Shown: piece after piece, positions 38,101-49,900 of the stretch | How the letters are laid out: every line of letters starts with the position of its first letter | How positions within the stretch are numbered: position 1 is the stretch's first letter | Assembly (NCBI GenBank): GCA_964023205.1 | Contig: OZ026837.1 | Span: 12,439,479-12,503,478, forward strand | Origin: Lutraria lutraria | Lineage: Eukaryota; Mollusca; Bivalvia; Venerida; Mactridae | Reading direction: 5' to 3' | Length of the DNA: 64,000 nt | Program-made: the position numbers and the translations under genes | The notes under the pieces: generated by a model | What the model was told of the DNA's origin: nothing | The model's database searches: none | What the model saw: only the letters and a program-made list of their open reading frames with translations

Positions 38101-41100
38101 GCTAATTTTGTACTTTACAGAAAGTGTATTTTATCAGTTTAGCATGTTTTTGTCTGAAAGAACCCGCCTCCGTGGTTGAGTGGTTAAGATTGCTGACTTT
38201 AAATCACTGTTACCTTTCACTAATAGAGGGTCGTGGGTTCGAGCCCTGCTACAGACTATGTCACTTTATGTGATAAAGAAGGCAGTTCCTTAAGGAGGAT
38301 GGGAGTCTAGTACTGGTTCTTCCCAGGAACAATGGTTAGGTGACCTGTCCGCCTCATATGACTAACTGTTGAATAGGGGCGTAAAACCCAATGAAACAAA
38401 TTTGTCTGAAAGAAGACTGATTTAATTATTGCTTGTAGCACATATTTGTATGTACTGTCTTCTAGAACAAGACTGTCTCATAATATTTTTCTGTAGAACT
38501 GGATAATTTGAATGGTATTCAATACTCTTTTATAATCATAGGTAATATTAATGTTTTGATTTTGTTTCAGTATGGTAAACTAGCCCTTGAGTCTGTGATG
38601 AAAACCATATCTGGATTTGAACATCCGTTTGTTACACTGCCTGAATATAATAAAGGAGATTTCTTTCAAGGTATAAGTCTTATATGTATCACTTATTCAA
38701 AATGTAGAAGTGAATTATATTTATTTTCAATTGATCTTGATGTGACTGGCTAACATAAGTTTATAGGTTTCAGTCTTTTAGTGTAATATATGATGCTTTA
38801 TTAAAATGTATGTATACTTAACTTGAAAATTTGATTAATTGCCTATTTCTACATATAAACATGTGGTCATGTATGTTCTCTGATACATTCTGTGTGGTTA
38901 TTAACAGCATAATTAAATGGATTTAACATTGAGACAGTAACTGCTCATCAATGTAATAGCTTTAACATTTTGGTACCACGTAAACACCAGTGGAAAAAGT
39001 GAAACATTAAAGAAATGATAAATAGTGTTTCATCATAATATCAATGTGACAATCTAAAGCTGACTGTATGATTATATTACAGATGCAGTACAAGGTATGG
39101 TTGGTGTTGGAATGATTGTACAAGATCGACCTGGATCTGTACCTATACTTGACAAAGGTTAGTTTTCTCTAACTACTATTTTACTAACAAGATATTGCTA
39201 GAAAAAAAGTCATTAGAGACTTTCTTTACAGACCAACCCTTTAGTTTCCATCAGCAAAATCCTAAGAAAGAAAACATTTTGGGGACACACTTTACCTCTA
39301 TAGTATGAAATATATATTTAAAAGAAAGAACTTAAAAAAGATATTTTGCATCCTACCTACCTGATTATGTTTTGTCAAGTAACAGTAAACGTGACTGGGA
39401 TTTTTTCCTATCCTTACTCCTTCTGTTGTTTTCTCTATAGTGTTAAATCTTCATTTATATTCTTTTTAGTTGGCAATATCATGTAGCAATAACCAATAGT
39501 CTTTTATTACAAATTTATGAATTAACACTGCAGTAATGTCTGATTGCTTGTCCATCTTTTTGTTTATTTATTATGTCTACAAAAAGTTCAACCTGATCAT
39601 ATTGAGTAAGATATTTTTAAGTATTAAACTTCAATAAACACAGGTTACTGTCTCTGTACTAATACTGCAAGCATTTAAATAATAAAGCAACAAGTATTTT
39701 CTTTATTCCAGTGATAGATTTGGCTGTTTTATTGTCTTAAATCTCTAACATATTAAATCTCTAACATATTAAATATCTAACATATTACATCTCTAACATA
39801 TTACATCTCTAACATATTACATCTCTAACATATTAAATATCTAACATATTAAATCTCTAACATATTAAATCTTATATTTATTTCAGATTATAACAACATC
39901 AGTAAATTCTTGAATCGTATCCTGGGATGTGAAGTGGTTTTACAGAATTCTTTGTTTAAGTATTTCTCTAGTTCCCTCACAGCTGTTATCCTAGAGGCTA
40001 AAAGAAGTGGTCGATGGGATATGGGAATTATGGGTAAGTATTACTTTTTATGCCCCGTATTGATAGATGGGGACATATTGTTTTTTAGCCTGTTTGTATG
40101 TCTGTCTGTTTGTTACAAACTTTAACCTTGCCTATAAGATCAAAATGCTTCCTACTACAGTCCTTAAACTTCATGTTGTTTCCTCTACAGGACCTGAGCA
40201 TTTTCAGGTCAGTAGGTCAAAGTCACCGTGAAGGGACCTTGTGTTTTAAAAAATCTTGTTAAACTCAATTTTAGGTACATCATAAATTCTTAACTTGATA
40301 CACAGTTAAGTTTGCTCAGATATAGTTTTCATTAACTATGGGTAATATTTGACTTAGTCGAAGTTGAATGTTGAAAATGTTTAATGTTGTGTTCCAAAAA
40401 TGTAAAGGATATTTATGTGTCGATCTCATCTTCATTGGCTTACAGTAATTTCACTGTTTTAGTTATTCGAACTTGATCAATTCTGGTAAAATTGTTCAAT
40501 TTTCAAACTGTGCAGCATTAATGCTGGTGATGTAATTGCGTTGCAAGTATAAATGACTCTATATTAATTCTATATGTAAATCCTTACATGTATATATCTT
40601 GATACTTATTTTATTAGGGCTTTTTCTGTATAAATATTAGTATTGATATTTACAATAATCACAAATTTATAGATTTGGGTTCTGGAGGAGAGAGTGTAAA
40701 GAAACTGGAGACCAAAGTATTTGTAGGGAACACAGCAACCAACACGGCAAAAACTGAACTAGTCACAGTAAGTGTAGATTATATCTACGGTGACTGAATA
40801 AAAGCATTCTGAAATATATTTTGGATTCAATGTAAAAAATAAATCGTGAAAAAAAATGCCTTCTTACCTGTCATCTGAAAAGTTACCGGGTAGAGTTACT
40901 TAAAACATTTTTTTAAAGAATGGCCTAAGGGTCTTGCTTGTTCAGATTATTAAATGCTTCCATGTCAATAAAGGTAACATGTTAGGTTTGAGTGAATCTG
41001 AAGTTCACATTAACTTTTACAGGTATCAGTGGAGAGAGGAATGTCTTTCCCATCAGCATTTGATATATACAATAAATACAACGGTGTTAATGATGGATTC

Positions 41101-43938
41101 TATGTGTCTCTGCAGGTTAGTTTTATGTGACTCTATATGCTTTAAAGAACATTTTATATTCTTAAGCATTGTTGTTTTTAACCAAGTTTTTAAAAAATTC
41201 CGGTTATTAGATTGGCTACTATCGGCAGGCAGGCATCCATAATTTCATCTGAGATTAACTTCTACATTCCTCAAGGGATTTCAATAATATTTTCACAGAA
41301 CTACTGTCTCCAAGGACCCCAACTCATGTTTTTATTCTTTTGTGATTTGATAAATTTAGGTGGATTTATGGTCCTTTGTTTATTTGGGGCTTATGTAATA
41401 TATATAGAAACACTCTTTATGTGTTCAACTCCTTCATATCTCTTAGGATTTTAGCCAAACTTTCACAGAAATCATATTGCCAAACATTTTTTTTTTGGAA
41501 ATCAGATTTTTCCTCTAAACAGGTCTGAGTTCTAAATGATTTCATCCATGTACATAGCTTGATATAGCTTAAATTAGCCAGTGAAAGAAGTCTTATTTTC
41601 GATTATTTTATATATTATTCTATATGATTGACAGGATCGATCTGTGAGAAGATTTGCTATTGTAGCCGCATATCAAGGGGCTCATAACAAAAAGAAAGAG
41701 AAATTGTACACTGTATACCGACCAAATACTGGACTCCAGCCAAGACAAGAAACACTAGATGAGATTAAGAAAAAATATAAAAAGGTGAGAAATTCTGTTG
41801 CTTGAAAACTTAAATATGTATAATTTAAGATTTGTGGGCCTGTGTGGTTGAGTAGTTCTGGTCTCTGACTTGTAATCATTAGCCCCTTATTCCAGTATGA
41901 TATGTGTAATACTGTGCTAGAGATTGTTGATTAAGTTGTACAAAAAGTAGTTTGGTACTTTATTCTTACTAGTATTTATTGTATTGGTTTTAGGTGTTAC
42001 CCGAAGAAGCTCAAAGATATTGGGAGGAACAATATAATTTCTCAGCTACTATGTGCAGTCATGCTTACTGGTGTGTATGAATTTTTGTGTTTGCTGTATG
42101 AGGATCTCCTGTATCTTTCTCTTAAATGACAGACTCGCCTCCATGGTAGAGTGGTTAAGGTCACTGACTTCAAATCACTCAAACCTCTCACTCATAGAGG
42201 CTTGTGGGTTCAAGCCCCGCTACTGACCATGTCTCTTTTTGTGAGGAAGTAGGCAGTTGCTTACGGAGGATGGGAGTCTAGTACTGGTTCTTCCCAGGAA
42301 CGATGGTTAGATGAACTGTCCGCCTCATATGACTCTTGACTGTTGAAATGGGACATTAAACAACAAATAACCAATAATAAATAATCTTACATCCTTGAAC
42401 TTCTTTCTTTACTTGTTCTTGATAATTTTCCATATTGTTGATAGCTGCCTTACTGTTTAATCTTATTTTCTACTTATCTACAAGCACATGGTCTGTGTTA
42501 ATTAATTGCATGATTATCTTCCCCACTGTTAGTTTGATGTGCTTCATTCCTGAAGAGAATGGTGCACTATAAAGTTAAATGTTTTTGAAAATAATGTCAT
42601 ATTATGAATACTTTAATGATCAAACTATGCTTAGCATCAAACAAAAGAAGTTTGAGAGAATTTTGCTGATGTTTGCTTTTCAGTATGATTCAGTTAATTA
42701 ACAGGGAGAACCATATAAATTCACTCTCCCAATTTCATAAAATAATGGACAGAAATGAAACATTAAATTTTGTAAAAAAAATTTAGACTATAATAATCAG
42801 TTACTTTAAATTGTCTAACAATGTTTCATGGCTGTAAACTATTGTATATTTCTCTGATCATGCCATTAATATTATACTCCTGTATATTTCAGGAGAGGAA
42901 ACTGTAAGAAAGTCAGTATGGGTTTACCTTGTGAGATTGGGCTGAGAACCAGGACATACTTTGTGTTGAGTGGTTCTGTACTCAGTGTATGGAATAAAGT
43001 AGAGATGGTTCTCGGCTCTTTACCAGGTGCTGTACAAACTAAGATGCAAATCATTCGTTTAAGAACAGATGATAACCAGAGAATTGTGGGTAAGTAGATT
43101 GGATCAAGTGGTATATAGCTAACATGTTGTTTAGCTATTATCTCATAAAGTTACGGAGTATTGTTTAGCACTGATCATTTTCTTTAAATATTGTGTTGTT
43201 TTTATGCCCCCGCCATTTGAAATAGTGGACACCCCTATGATTGCTACCTTATGTTACCCTTTTTGACTTAGCGCTCTTGTACCTATTATCTGCCTGTACT
43301 TACTAACTCCATACATTCAAGAAGTCTGCTATCTTAAGTGGCACCCAATAGTATAACAATAATCATATATTTTTGCCATTTGAGATTTAATTGACTTTAG
43401 AAATAATTTAACTAATAAAGCAAGAAACCCTTTGGGTTCTTCTTCTAGAAGATGATAAGTGACTTATTCAATTAAAAGATAATTGTGCTGCTGACGAATA
43501 ATTTGGAAAGGAAGTGAGGAATAAGCATTGGTTCCCATTTTAATCTCACCATATCATTTGGATAACCTCAGGTTTCATTACTTACAATAAATTGTGGTAA
43601 ACAAATCTGGGTACCGAAGAAGTAGGTTAACAAAATAATGATCACTTATTTGTAGGAAAGTTTATATTTATTTGATAATAATGCCTTATATCTCCTTTTT
43701 TACAGGGAGTTTAATACCAACCAATGCTGTGAGTCCTTTATGTAATGTACTGTCTCAGGAATGTAGCAAAACTTACACTGAAAAATATGCAGGAGATCAT
43801 GAACGTCCAAAACCTAAGGAAGAATTTGCAGCCACGGACAAAATATCTTCAACATCGATGTCATCATCGTCATCATCTAGTCAAAGTCAGGCTGATCAGA
43901 AACCATCAGCTGTTTATAGTATGCCTGTGTTTGTATAG
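25881..43938 (+). CDS. SBNO1: SBNO1 (strawberry notch homolog 1)
   Basis: Nuclear SF2-type helicase-like protein; in flies strawberry notch acts with Notch and EGFR signalling. Twenty-eight exons were joined by hand with canonical GT-AG sites and consistent phases, 4,980 nt including TAG at 43936-43938. With one start Met this gives about 1,660 residues; human SBNO1 is about 1,390. Order (numbering with Met 1): disordered N-terminus (2-495), helicase core with Walker [12 protein letters not shown] (566-576, Lys573), DECH box (682-685), SAT motif ASATGASEP, acidic and Lys-rich linkers (905-1076), motif [12 protein letters not shown] (split between two exons), then the SBNO-specific C-terminal domain. 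The helicase half is close to the human protein; the excess length comes mainly from one 357-codon N-terminal exon. Exons are listed in the three part-entries below. The start codon is not certain. Confidence 0.96.
26273..26590. mobile_element. 318-bp element with CAGGGCCCT ends
   Basis: Starts CAGGGCCCTCATTTG and ends AGCTAGGGCCCTG, flanked by ATGTA on both sides (26268-26272 and 26591-26595). The interior has repeated TTCCCCTA pieces and an internal GGGGCCGAAATTCGGCCCC palindrome. It lies in the SBNO1 intron after exon 25881-26003. Probably a MITE; superfamily not assigned. Confidence 0.75.
29432..29816. mobile_element. TTAA-flanked MITE, AGCCCCATTAGC family, copy 2
   Basis: A 385-bp element in the SBNO1 intron before exon 29923. 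The left end TTAAAGCCCCATTAGCTTTT is mirrored by AAGCTTATGGGACTTTAA. Its interior differs from copies 1 and 3 and includes TGTGACGTCACTTTACTACT, a CRE palindrome (TGACGTCA). Same ends with different interiors suggest subfamilies. Confidence 0.8.
32374..32549. mobile_element. MITE, CAGTCAAACCTGTG family, copy in SBNO1
   Basis: A 176-bp element starting CAGTCAAACCTGTG and ending CACAGGTTTGACTG, perfect 14-bp inverted ends, TA on both sides. Internal AAGGCCA and AATAAAGGCCAC pieces recur. It lies 33 bp after SBNO1 exon 32188-32341. Relatives at 4431, 56708, 60778 and about 61312. Confidence 0.85.
33971..34210 (+). mobile_element. tRNA-derived SINE, near full length
   Basis: Head TGGTTGATTGGTTAAG and GGGTTTGAGCTCC (A- and B-box-like), central GGATGAGAGTCTAGTACTGG, end GGGCGTAAAACTCAAACAAA. 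Inserted in sense orientation 30 bp after SBNO1 exon 33795-33940. Confidence 0.85.
35205..35413. repeat. dispersed GGTCCAGTGAA repeat, copy in SBNO1
   Basis: Relative of 19327-19607 in opposite orientation. Contains GGTCCAGTGAAAATGCAAAC, TTTACTGGACCAAAT and TAGTGGACCAAAAA, and ends near TTTGAAGACTGAG. Confidence 0.65.
35470..35770. mobile_element. foldback element with six GGACATTTGCCCC-type motifs
   Basis: Two 32-bp arms, 35548-35579 and 35647-35678, are reverse complements with one mismatch (core AAGTGGACATTTGCCCC). Outer arms repeat GGACATTTGCCC and end in ACATTAGCC/GGGCTAATGT. Two poly-G tracts (11-19 G) lie in the right half. The element ends about 70 bp before SBNO1 exon 35842-35978 and could form a strong hairpin in the pre-mRNA. 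Confidence 0.85.
37890..38062. mobile_element. MITE, CAGYACAACCTCT family, copy 2
   Basis: A 173-bp element starting CAGTACAACCTCTACAG and ending GGAGAAGTTGTACTG, TA on both sides. It contains two AGCAACAACCTC blocks as in 3630-3805. It starts 30 bp after SBNO1 exon 37788-37859. Confidence 0.8.
38164..38400 (+). mobile_element. tRNA-derived SINE, full length
   Basis: The head has GTGGTTGAGTGGTTAAG (A-box) and GGGTTCGAGCCCTG (B-box matching GGTTCGANNCC). Then come the central GGAGGATGGGAGTCTAGTAC, GGTGACCTGTCCGCCTCATA and the end GGGGCGTAAAACCCAATGAA. This is the best-preserved internal promoter among the six copies. In an SBNO1 intron, sense orientation. Confidence 0.9.
39742..39869 (+). repeat. 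16-bp tandem array carrying branch-point motifs
   Basis: Eight exact-length units of TCTCTAACATATTAAA (variants TATCTAAC and ATTACA) end 17 bp before SBNO1 exon 39887-40033. Each unit contains CTAAC, a good match to the metazoan branch-point consensus. The last copy places its likely branch adenosine (39860) 27 nt upstream of the exon, an ideal distance. The tract TCTTATATTTATTTCAG follows. Confidence 0.93.
40049..40235 (-). repeat. dispersed TGACCT/GCAAGGT repeat, reverse copy
   Basis: Reverse-orientation relative of 15113-15335 and 62082-62268: TTATGCCCCGTATTGATAGA, CTTGCCTATA and CTACAGGACCTG with GGTCAGTAGGTCAAAGTCA. It begins 16 bp after SBNO1 exon 39887-40033. Confidence 0.55.
42134..42372 (+). 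mobile_element. tRNA-derived SINE, near full length
   Basis: Head CATGGTAGAGTGGTTAAGG and GTGGGTTCAAGCCCC, central GGAGGATGGGAGTCTAGTAC, GAACTGTCCGCCTCATATGA. The end is diverged (GGGACATTAAACAACAAAT). In the SBNO1 intron after exon 41994-42070. Confidence 0.87.
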
Positions 43939-46900
43939 CAGAAAAAAATGGACGTACATTTTGAATGCTTATGCCTGATAGTGTGATATGTAACATCTCA
44001 ACTTGGTGCTTATCTAATTCTGTGGAAATATGAAAATTATCAACCGGGTTGATTCGTGCGTGGAAAGGGAGATAACCTAAAACATGTCAAGTTTGATTAA
44101 AAATCATAATTTAACTTCCTGGAATGTTCGAGTGTGAATTGGATTATATTGGTGCAATGCATTGTGGGTAAAATACTTTATTTTGAGACGCTAATGTCTA
44201 GAGAAGTGTTTTGTTCGTTTGTGAAAGTCATATATTCAACAATTTAGGCTTGAGTTTGTATTTGTTGCCGTTACAATTTGCCTGCCAGGGTAAATTATAT
44301 TTTTTAAGTTTATATATAACTTGCTTCTTAAAATGTTTCATAATTTTTATAATAAAAAGTTCATACTTGTTTCAGAACATTATCTTAATGACTGAGAAAT
44401 ATTTTATTTTTTCCACGATACATCAATGAATATCAATACAAACATTGTTGATATTTATTGCAGTCACTTCAAATAATCGAGTCGTAAAATCAAAATAGGT
44501 TTATATGATTTCCGTGAATTGTTTGTCATGTTACCCAGTACAGCATTGAGTCGTTATTTCTTGCAATCATTGTGTGAAGAAGTCTGTATTTATGCAATAT
44601 TCCTACTAAGACACTAAGGTAGTGGAACAATTCTGATTTTAGCATTTCTATTGTAAATAGTGATGATTATGTTTTGCCATCTTATGCAGATTGTGATATA
44701 TGTTACAGGTTACTATGTGCTTAATCTGATGATGTGAATTTAAAAATGTTATTTAATCTGTATACATCCAGTACAAATGTCCACAGAGGGGAGTGTAATT
44801 AATGTAGTTTATAAGAGGGAGTTTAGCATACAAGCTGTGTTCAATATGTATAGTGCGATTTTATTAACCAGTCAAAGCTTAATAATTACATGGTCGCTGA
44901 ATGCGATTATTTTGAGTTTCATACCACGGTCGATAGATTTTGATTATTTTACCATTATTGAATTTTCCATTCTGCATGTTTATATAACACTATGTTGTGC
45001 ATCGTTGAATACATGTACATTTGACAACAGCTATATCAGAAATTATCATATTTAAGTAATCAAACCTCACCGAAGCCAAAAATTAATGCAAGCATTGTGC
45101 AGCTTTGACAGATTAATAAATTCACACACTAAATGATAATTAGATAAAACTGTTTTGGTAAAATAATTTTGCCAAGTTCAATTTCTATTACTTTTCGGCA
45201 AATAGTGAAATACACATGTAAGTTTTCATGAAAGTACAAAATAGCCTTAACTTGATAAGATCAAGTCTGAGTGATCGTTAACTGAAATTGAATAAAAAAC
45301 TTAAGTTTATGTAAAACGTGCGAGACTTAAATTGTCACTTATGTGAAGCTGTTTACAGTCCATTCATTCCAGTGACTCCCATCTAACCCCCGTGATATAA
45401 GATGTATACATGAAATGTATGTACATAATGATTTTAACTATACTATCTGAATAATATGTTGTAAACGTGGTATGGTAGTGATTATATGTACTTTTGTTTT
45501 ATAAAATGATGACCTATACTGACTCAATATAAAGAGGTTGTAGTATTGTAAAAAAGTTTGTTGGTTGGATAAATGGTTCAAATTTATCACTGATATGAAA
45601 TTTGTGGAACTTTTTCTTAAATAAAGGAATGTTTCGTAACGTTAAATGTAATTTTGGAATTTATTTTGGAAAGTTTATTAATTTTGCTAAACAAAAATGT
45701 CGAATTTCCTTCACATTGGAGAAATTGCCAGTTCCATGTGGAAGGGGAAATAATTACTGGTTAGAATACCGTCCAGGAAAGCTGGTTAGGTGAATCAGCC
45801 GCTGTATATGACTGAAAAATTGTTGAAAAAAATGTTAAACCCAAACTAAATAAACTTATTAATTGTGGATATTTCCTGTACAACATTAAATGATTCTATC
45901 AATGATATTCTTTGTATTTAGTTAGAAAAGACATGAAGTGTAGTACATGTACCAGTATATATGTTGTCTGGGTTGGTGTTTTGAAGTCTGTATAGTATAA
46001 TTACAGAGCAAATGCACCGTCTCTGAAACAAATCTTATGAAAAATTGTATTCTATATTTGACATTACACCCTTGAAAAAAAAGGCTTGCTCTGTCCATGA
46101 CATTTGACTAAGATATTACATCCTATGTTAAATTGTCTGCCACCACAGAATTATGTGGGGTAGCTTGCAGACAGAATGTGGTTAGTACTGGTTAAGGCCT
46201 AAATGAAGTCCAGGGAAGCTGGTTGGCATAACTGCCTGCCATAGTATAACCGAAATAATGTTGAAAATGGTTAAGTCCAAGGAAATAAATAAATAAATGA
46301 AAATAGTGTAAAAATGTTTTTTTATGATTGTGAGTTTTGTACACTTCTCACTTTGTATGATATATAATACTGTATATAGATATGGTTGTATTTACTGTTT
46401 GAATGCCTGTTTTGTACAAAGAAGAGTTTTTGATTGGTTTGTTACTGTTTGTGTTTGAAAAATTCTGTATTCATTGTATTGTTTTAATGATTTTTCCTGC
46501 ATATATTTTGCCTTAAACAACTTTGCTTCATATGTTAAATACCTTACCAGTGTCTTTCAATTTCTCGATAAAAGAAGATTTAACACTTCGTATATGATGG
46601 TTTATAGTTTATAAATGTTGTATTACACCAAGTCTCAATTTACTAGTCTCATTCATGGTAAAAAATTATAATGTAGGATTAATTGACTTAATGCATGTCA
46701 CTCCAATGCATTTGGACATGTCGTTTTTTTTATCTTTAGGCTTAGATCTGTAGGCTTAAAAATGTTTCATTAGGTCTTTATCCATTTGTCTGTGAATAAT
46801 TATTGGAAACCAAGGAAAGCGAGGCAAAGTCAGGGTTAAAAGATGAAATTGGCTTACCCATTACATTTGTATTTTGTGAACCATTCATTAATGTGTTTAA

Positions 46901-49900
46901 TGCCCTCATCTGGTTCAATTAAATAATGAAAGATTTATAGAACATAAGTCTCTTGTCTACTGGAGTAAACAGTTTTATGTTACGTGTTACTGTAGATTGA
47001 GACTTGGTGAAATGATTGAAGAATGAAAGAGCTGTTGCTATGTTTGTTTATAATGCTTCTGTTACTATGTAGTGCCGTGTCATATTGGCTTCTCTTTATT
47101 CATCTATGTGTCATTGAATTAGCCAATTTTTACTAAAATATCTTATCCCTGTGACGGTTTCATTGGAATCCTATTTAGCTTGTCTGCTTTCAAAGAAAAA
47201 GTCAAGCTATTGTGATCACTGTGTCAGTGCGTAAACTAAATGTAGCTCATAACTTAGACACTATAAGAGGTAGCAACATGAAACTTCATAGGTGGATAGA
47301 TCTCACTGAGGCGTTGAACAGCCGAGCGTTGGCGCTGCTTGTGGCGTTCTTGTTTCACATAAAAATGAAGTTGATTTTTTTATAAAGATGTGTTTTTGGA
47401 CACTAACTATACTATCTATGTGTATTTTTTATCATGTTTAATTTTGATTTGTGTTTTATACTGTTATTATAAGTAGTAAGATTGCCATAGTACAGGTGTC
47501 AAATATCCAGTAGTGAGACTTCTGGTTTCAGTATAGAATTTCCATCCAATAATTAGACATTTTAAGTATTGTATACTGTCGGCCACATTTTTGAGAAATT
47601 ATTACCAGCTTGTGCAATGTTGAGAATTCTTTAGTCATTTTGTATTTTATTGTTATGTGTACTGCTTTGCAGTGCAGACTAGTTAGATAGGTGTACATAA
47701 TTAGTTATATTCTAAATAACACTCAACACTGATGGAGGTCTAGACTAAGTAACTGTAGTTAATCATGCCATCCTTTGAATTGTATTCTTGGTATCTGTTT
47801 GAAACAAAATGAGTTAAAATTGTATCTATGTTGCCGTCGCTCTAACTTGGTGTTCCTTTGTTGTCAAAGGTCCTCCAATAGCTGCAAGTCAGTATTTTTG
47901 TCTCCTTCAAAGATAGCCAATTACATAGGTGAACATTTCCCAGTATGTGCCAGGTTTGGTTTTGCAAGTCTGGCTCCAGGCATAAGTTATCTGTTGTTTT
48001 TTTCTCCAAATTTGCAGCTTTCACTCATGTAATTATTGTTATTATTTTGATTGGTATGCATTTTTTTTAAATGAGGCTTTTGGTCTTGTACTTAGATTGA
48101 TTGGAATTAAAGAAAAGCACTTAACACTGTTGCAATAAAGCGTACATTTTTTTACACCTGTTTAGTAAATTTCCTTGTATATACACACTTCAATATTTCT
48201 GTATAAAGATTTTTTTTATTTCTGTTACGATTATATTGTGTAACAATTTGGTGTGAGTTAAAAGGTGTGTATTTTCTAATTTGTACACTTCTCTGCTTAG
48301 AGTATTTCCTCCATATTTCTGCTGATTTTTTGTAAGGTAATTTCATTTTTTATGCCCCCGTCATTTGAGATAGTGGAAGGGCATTAAATGTTACCCCTGT
48401 CTGTCTGTCTGTCTGTACAAATTTTGTTTCCGAGCGATAACTCAAGAAATATTTAATGGATTGGTTTCATATTTTACATGAAAGTGTATAATAATAAAAT
48501 ATAGGTCAAATTAAAATCCAATCATTTTCACAGGAGGCATGGCCCCTTTTTGACTTAGTGCTTAGCGGGGACATTCGTTTTCTAGTTTTTGTTCTTTTTT
48601 TAAATTTTTTTGTTTGTACAAGTTTTGTTGTATTTTGATGACTTTCTTAAATTAATCCATGATTTCGTTATAAGTTGTAGAAATATGTAAACCTTGCTTG
48701 ACTTGAAACTTGTTAGATTACACATGAGTAAAAACTGAAAAGTATTTCATCAACCTGTCAAATCTTACAGCTAAAGTATTTAATACATCATACAGCATGG
48801 TTCACTGAACCCATGACAGCTTTGTATCATCAAACAAGGCTTCAATTTATAATGCATTTTGACTATGTTGAATTATTAATTCTTGCTTATTGAACCTGTA
48901 ATTTTTTTTATCGTTTTAATAATAGTAGTTAATATCCATGATAGATCATGATTTCAGTTGGATCTGTTTATGTTGTATGGAGTGTATATTGTTACGTAAT
49001 ACTCTAACCATACGCCAGTGTTTTATTGCAGTAGGTGCTCATTAAAAAGCTTTGTGAAACTTCATTATATGATGTCAGGCAAACAAATTTTTGGAGCTAG
49101 TGTTTAGTAATTCATGGATTTGAGATAAAATAGTCATCTACCAAATACTACCCAACTCAAAACAATGTAAAATTATCCCCAGTTCTGTGTAACCTTTGAC
49201 CTTCAGTCACTCCTTGTTTAGATTTTCTGTTTCATCAAATGCTGCTCTTCATGTTTTGTCTAATTGACTATTAAATGGCTTTGCATCTTATCAGAGTTAA
49301 GTTAATGTGTAAGACATTCTTGTTAAAGTTAACCTTTAAAAAATTATTATTCAAAAGTATCTTTCAACAAGACACTATAGCCTAGCATCTCTTTAACAAA
49401 TCATAATACTAACCATTGACTGTATTGAAATTATCATGAATTTTGTTACCTTCCAAATTCCAATTTTACAAAGATAGCATTATCTCATTTTTTCTGGATT
49501 GATAAATATGTTCACAGTGGATTGTATGATATATCACTACACCATATGTTCAGTTTTTACTTATCATGTATATTTGATAGGTCATTTTGTATCCCTGTTG
49601 TTTGACTTCAAAAATAGGGTATCAGAAGTTGATAGAGTTGGATCATTTTATGTGGTGGCAGTCTGTTTTGATACACTGCTGGTTATGAAATTCTATCTCT
49701 TGTGTTTGAAATATTTGAGTTGACATCTTGACATATTTTGTAATATTAACCTTGTTCAGCAAAAATGAAATTTATCCATTTGAATCAAGAATTAATGCTG
49801 AATTGTGTGTCTAAGGGTGATATTTAGATGAAAACCTGATGATTTATGGTTAGCTTAGTTTGAAAGCATGTGGTACAGTTAGTTTAGTGAAGCTAATTGT

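Larger units (their letters stand above)
37788..43938 (+). other. SBNO1: SBNO1 C-terminal exons 37788-43938
   Basis: Exons: 37788-37859, 38571-38670, 39083-39157, 39887-40033, 40673-40767, 41023-41115, 41635-41784, 41994-42070, 42893-43089 and 43706-43938. Recognisable blocks are [61 protein letters not shown] and [12 protein letters not shown], all aligning with vertebrate SBNO1. The last exon ends in a divergent Ser-rich tail ([13 protein letters not shown]) and VYSMPVFV before TAG. Confidence 0.94.

Noticed and set aside
38164..38260. tRNA gene
   Set aside because: A and B boxes are present but no full cloverleaf follows; the sequence continues into the SINE centre and tail shared by five other copies.
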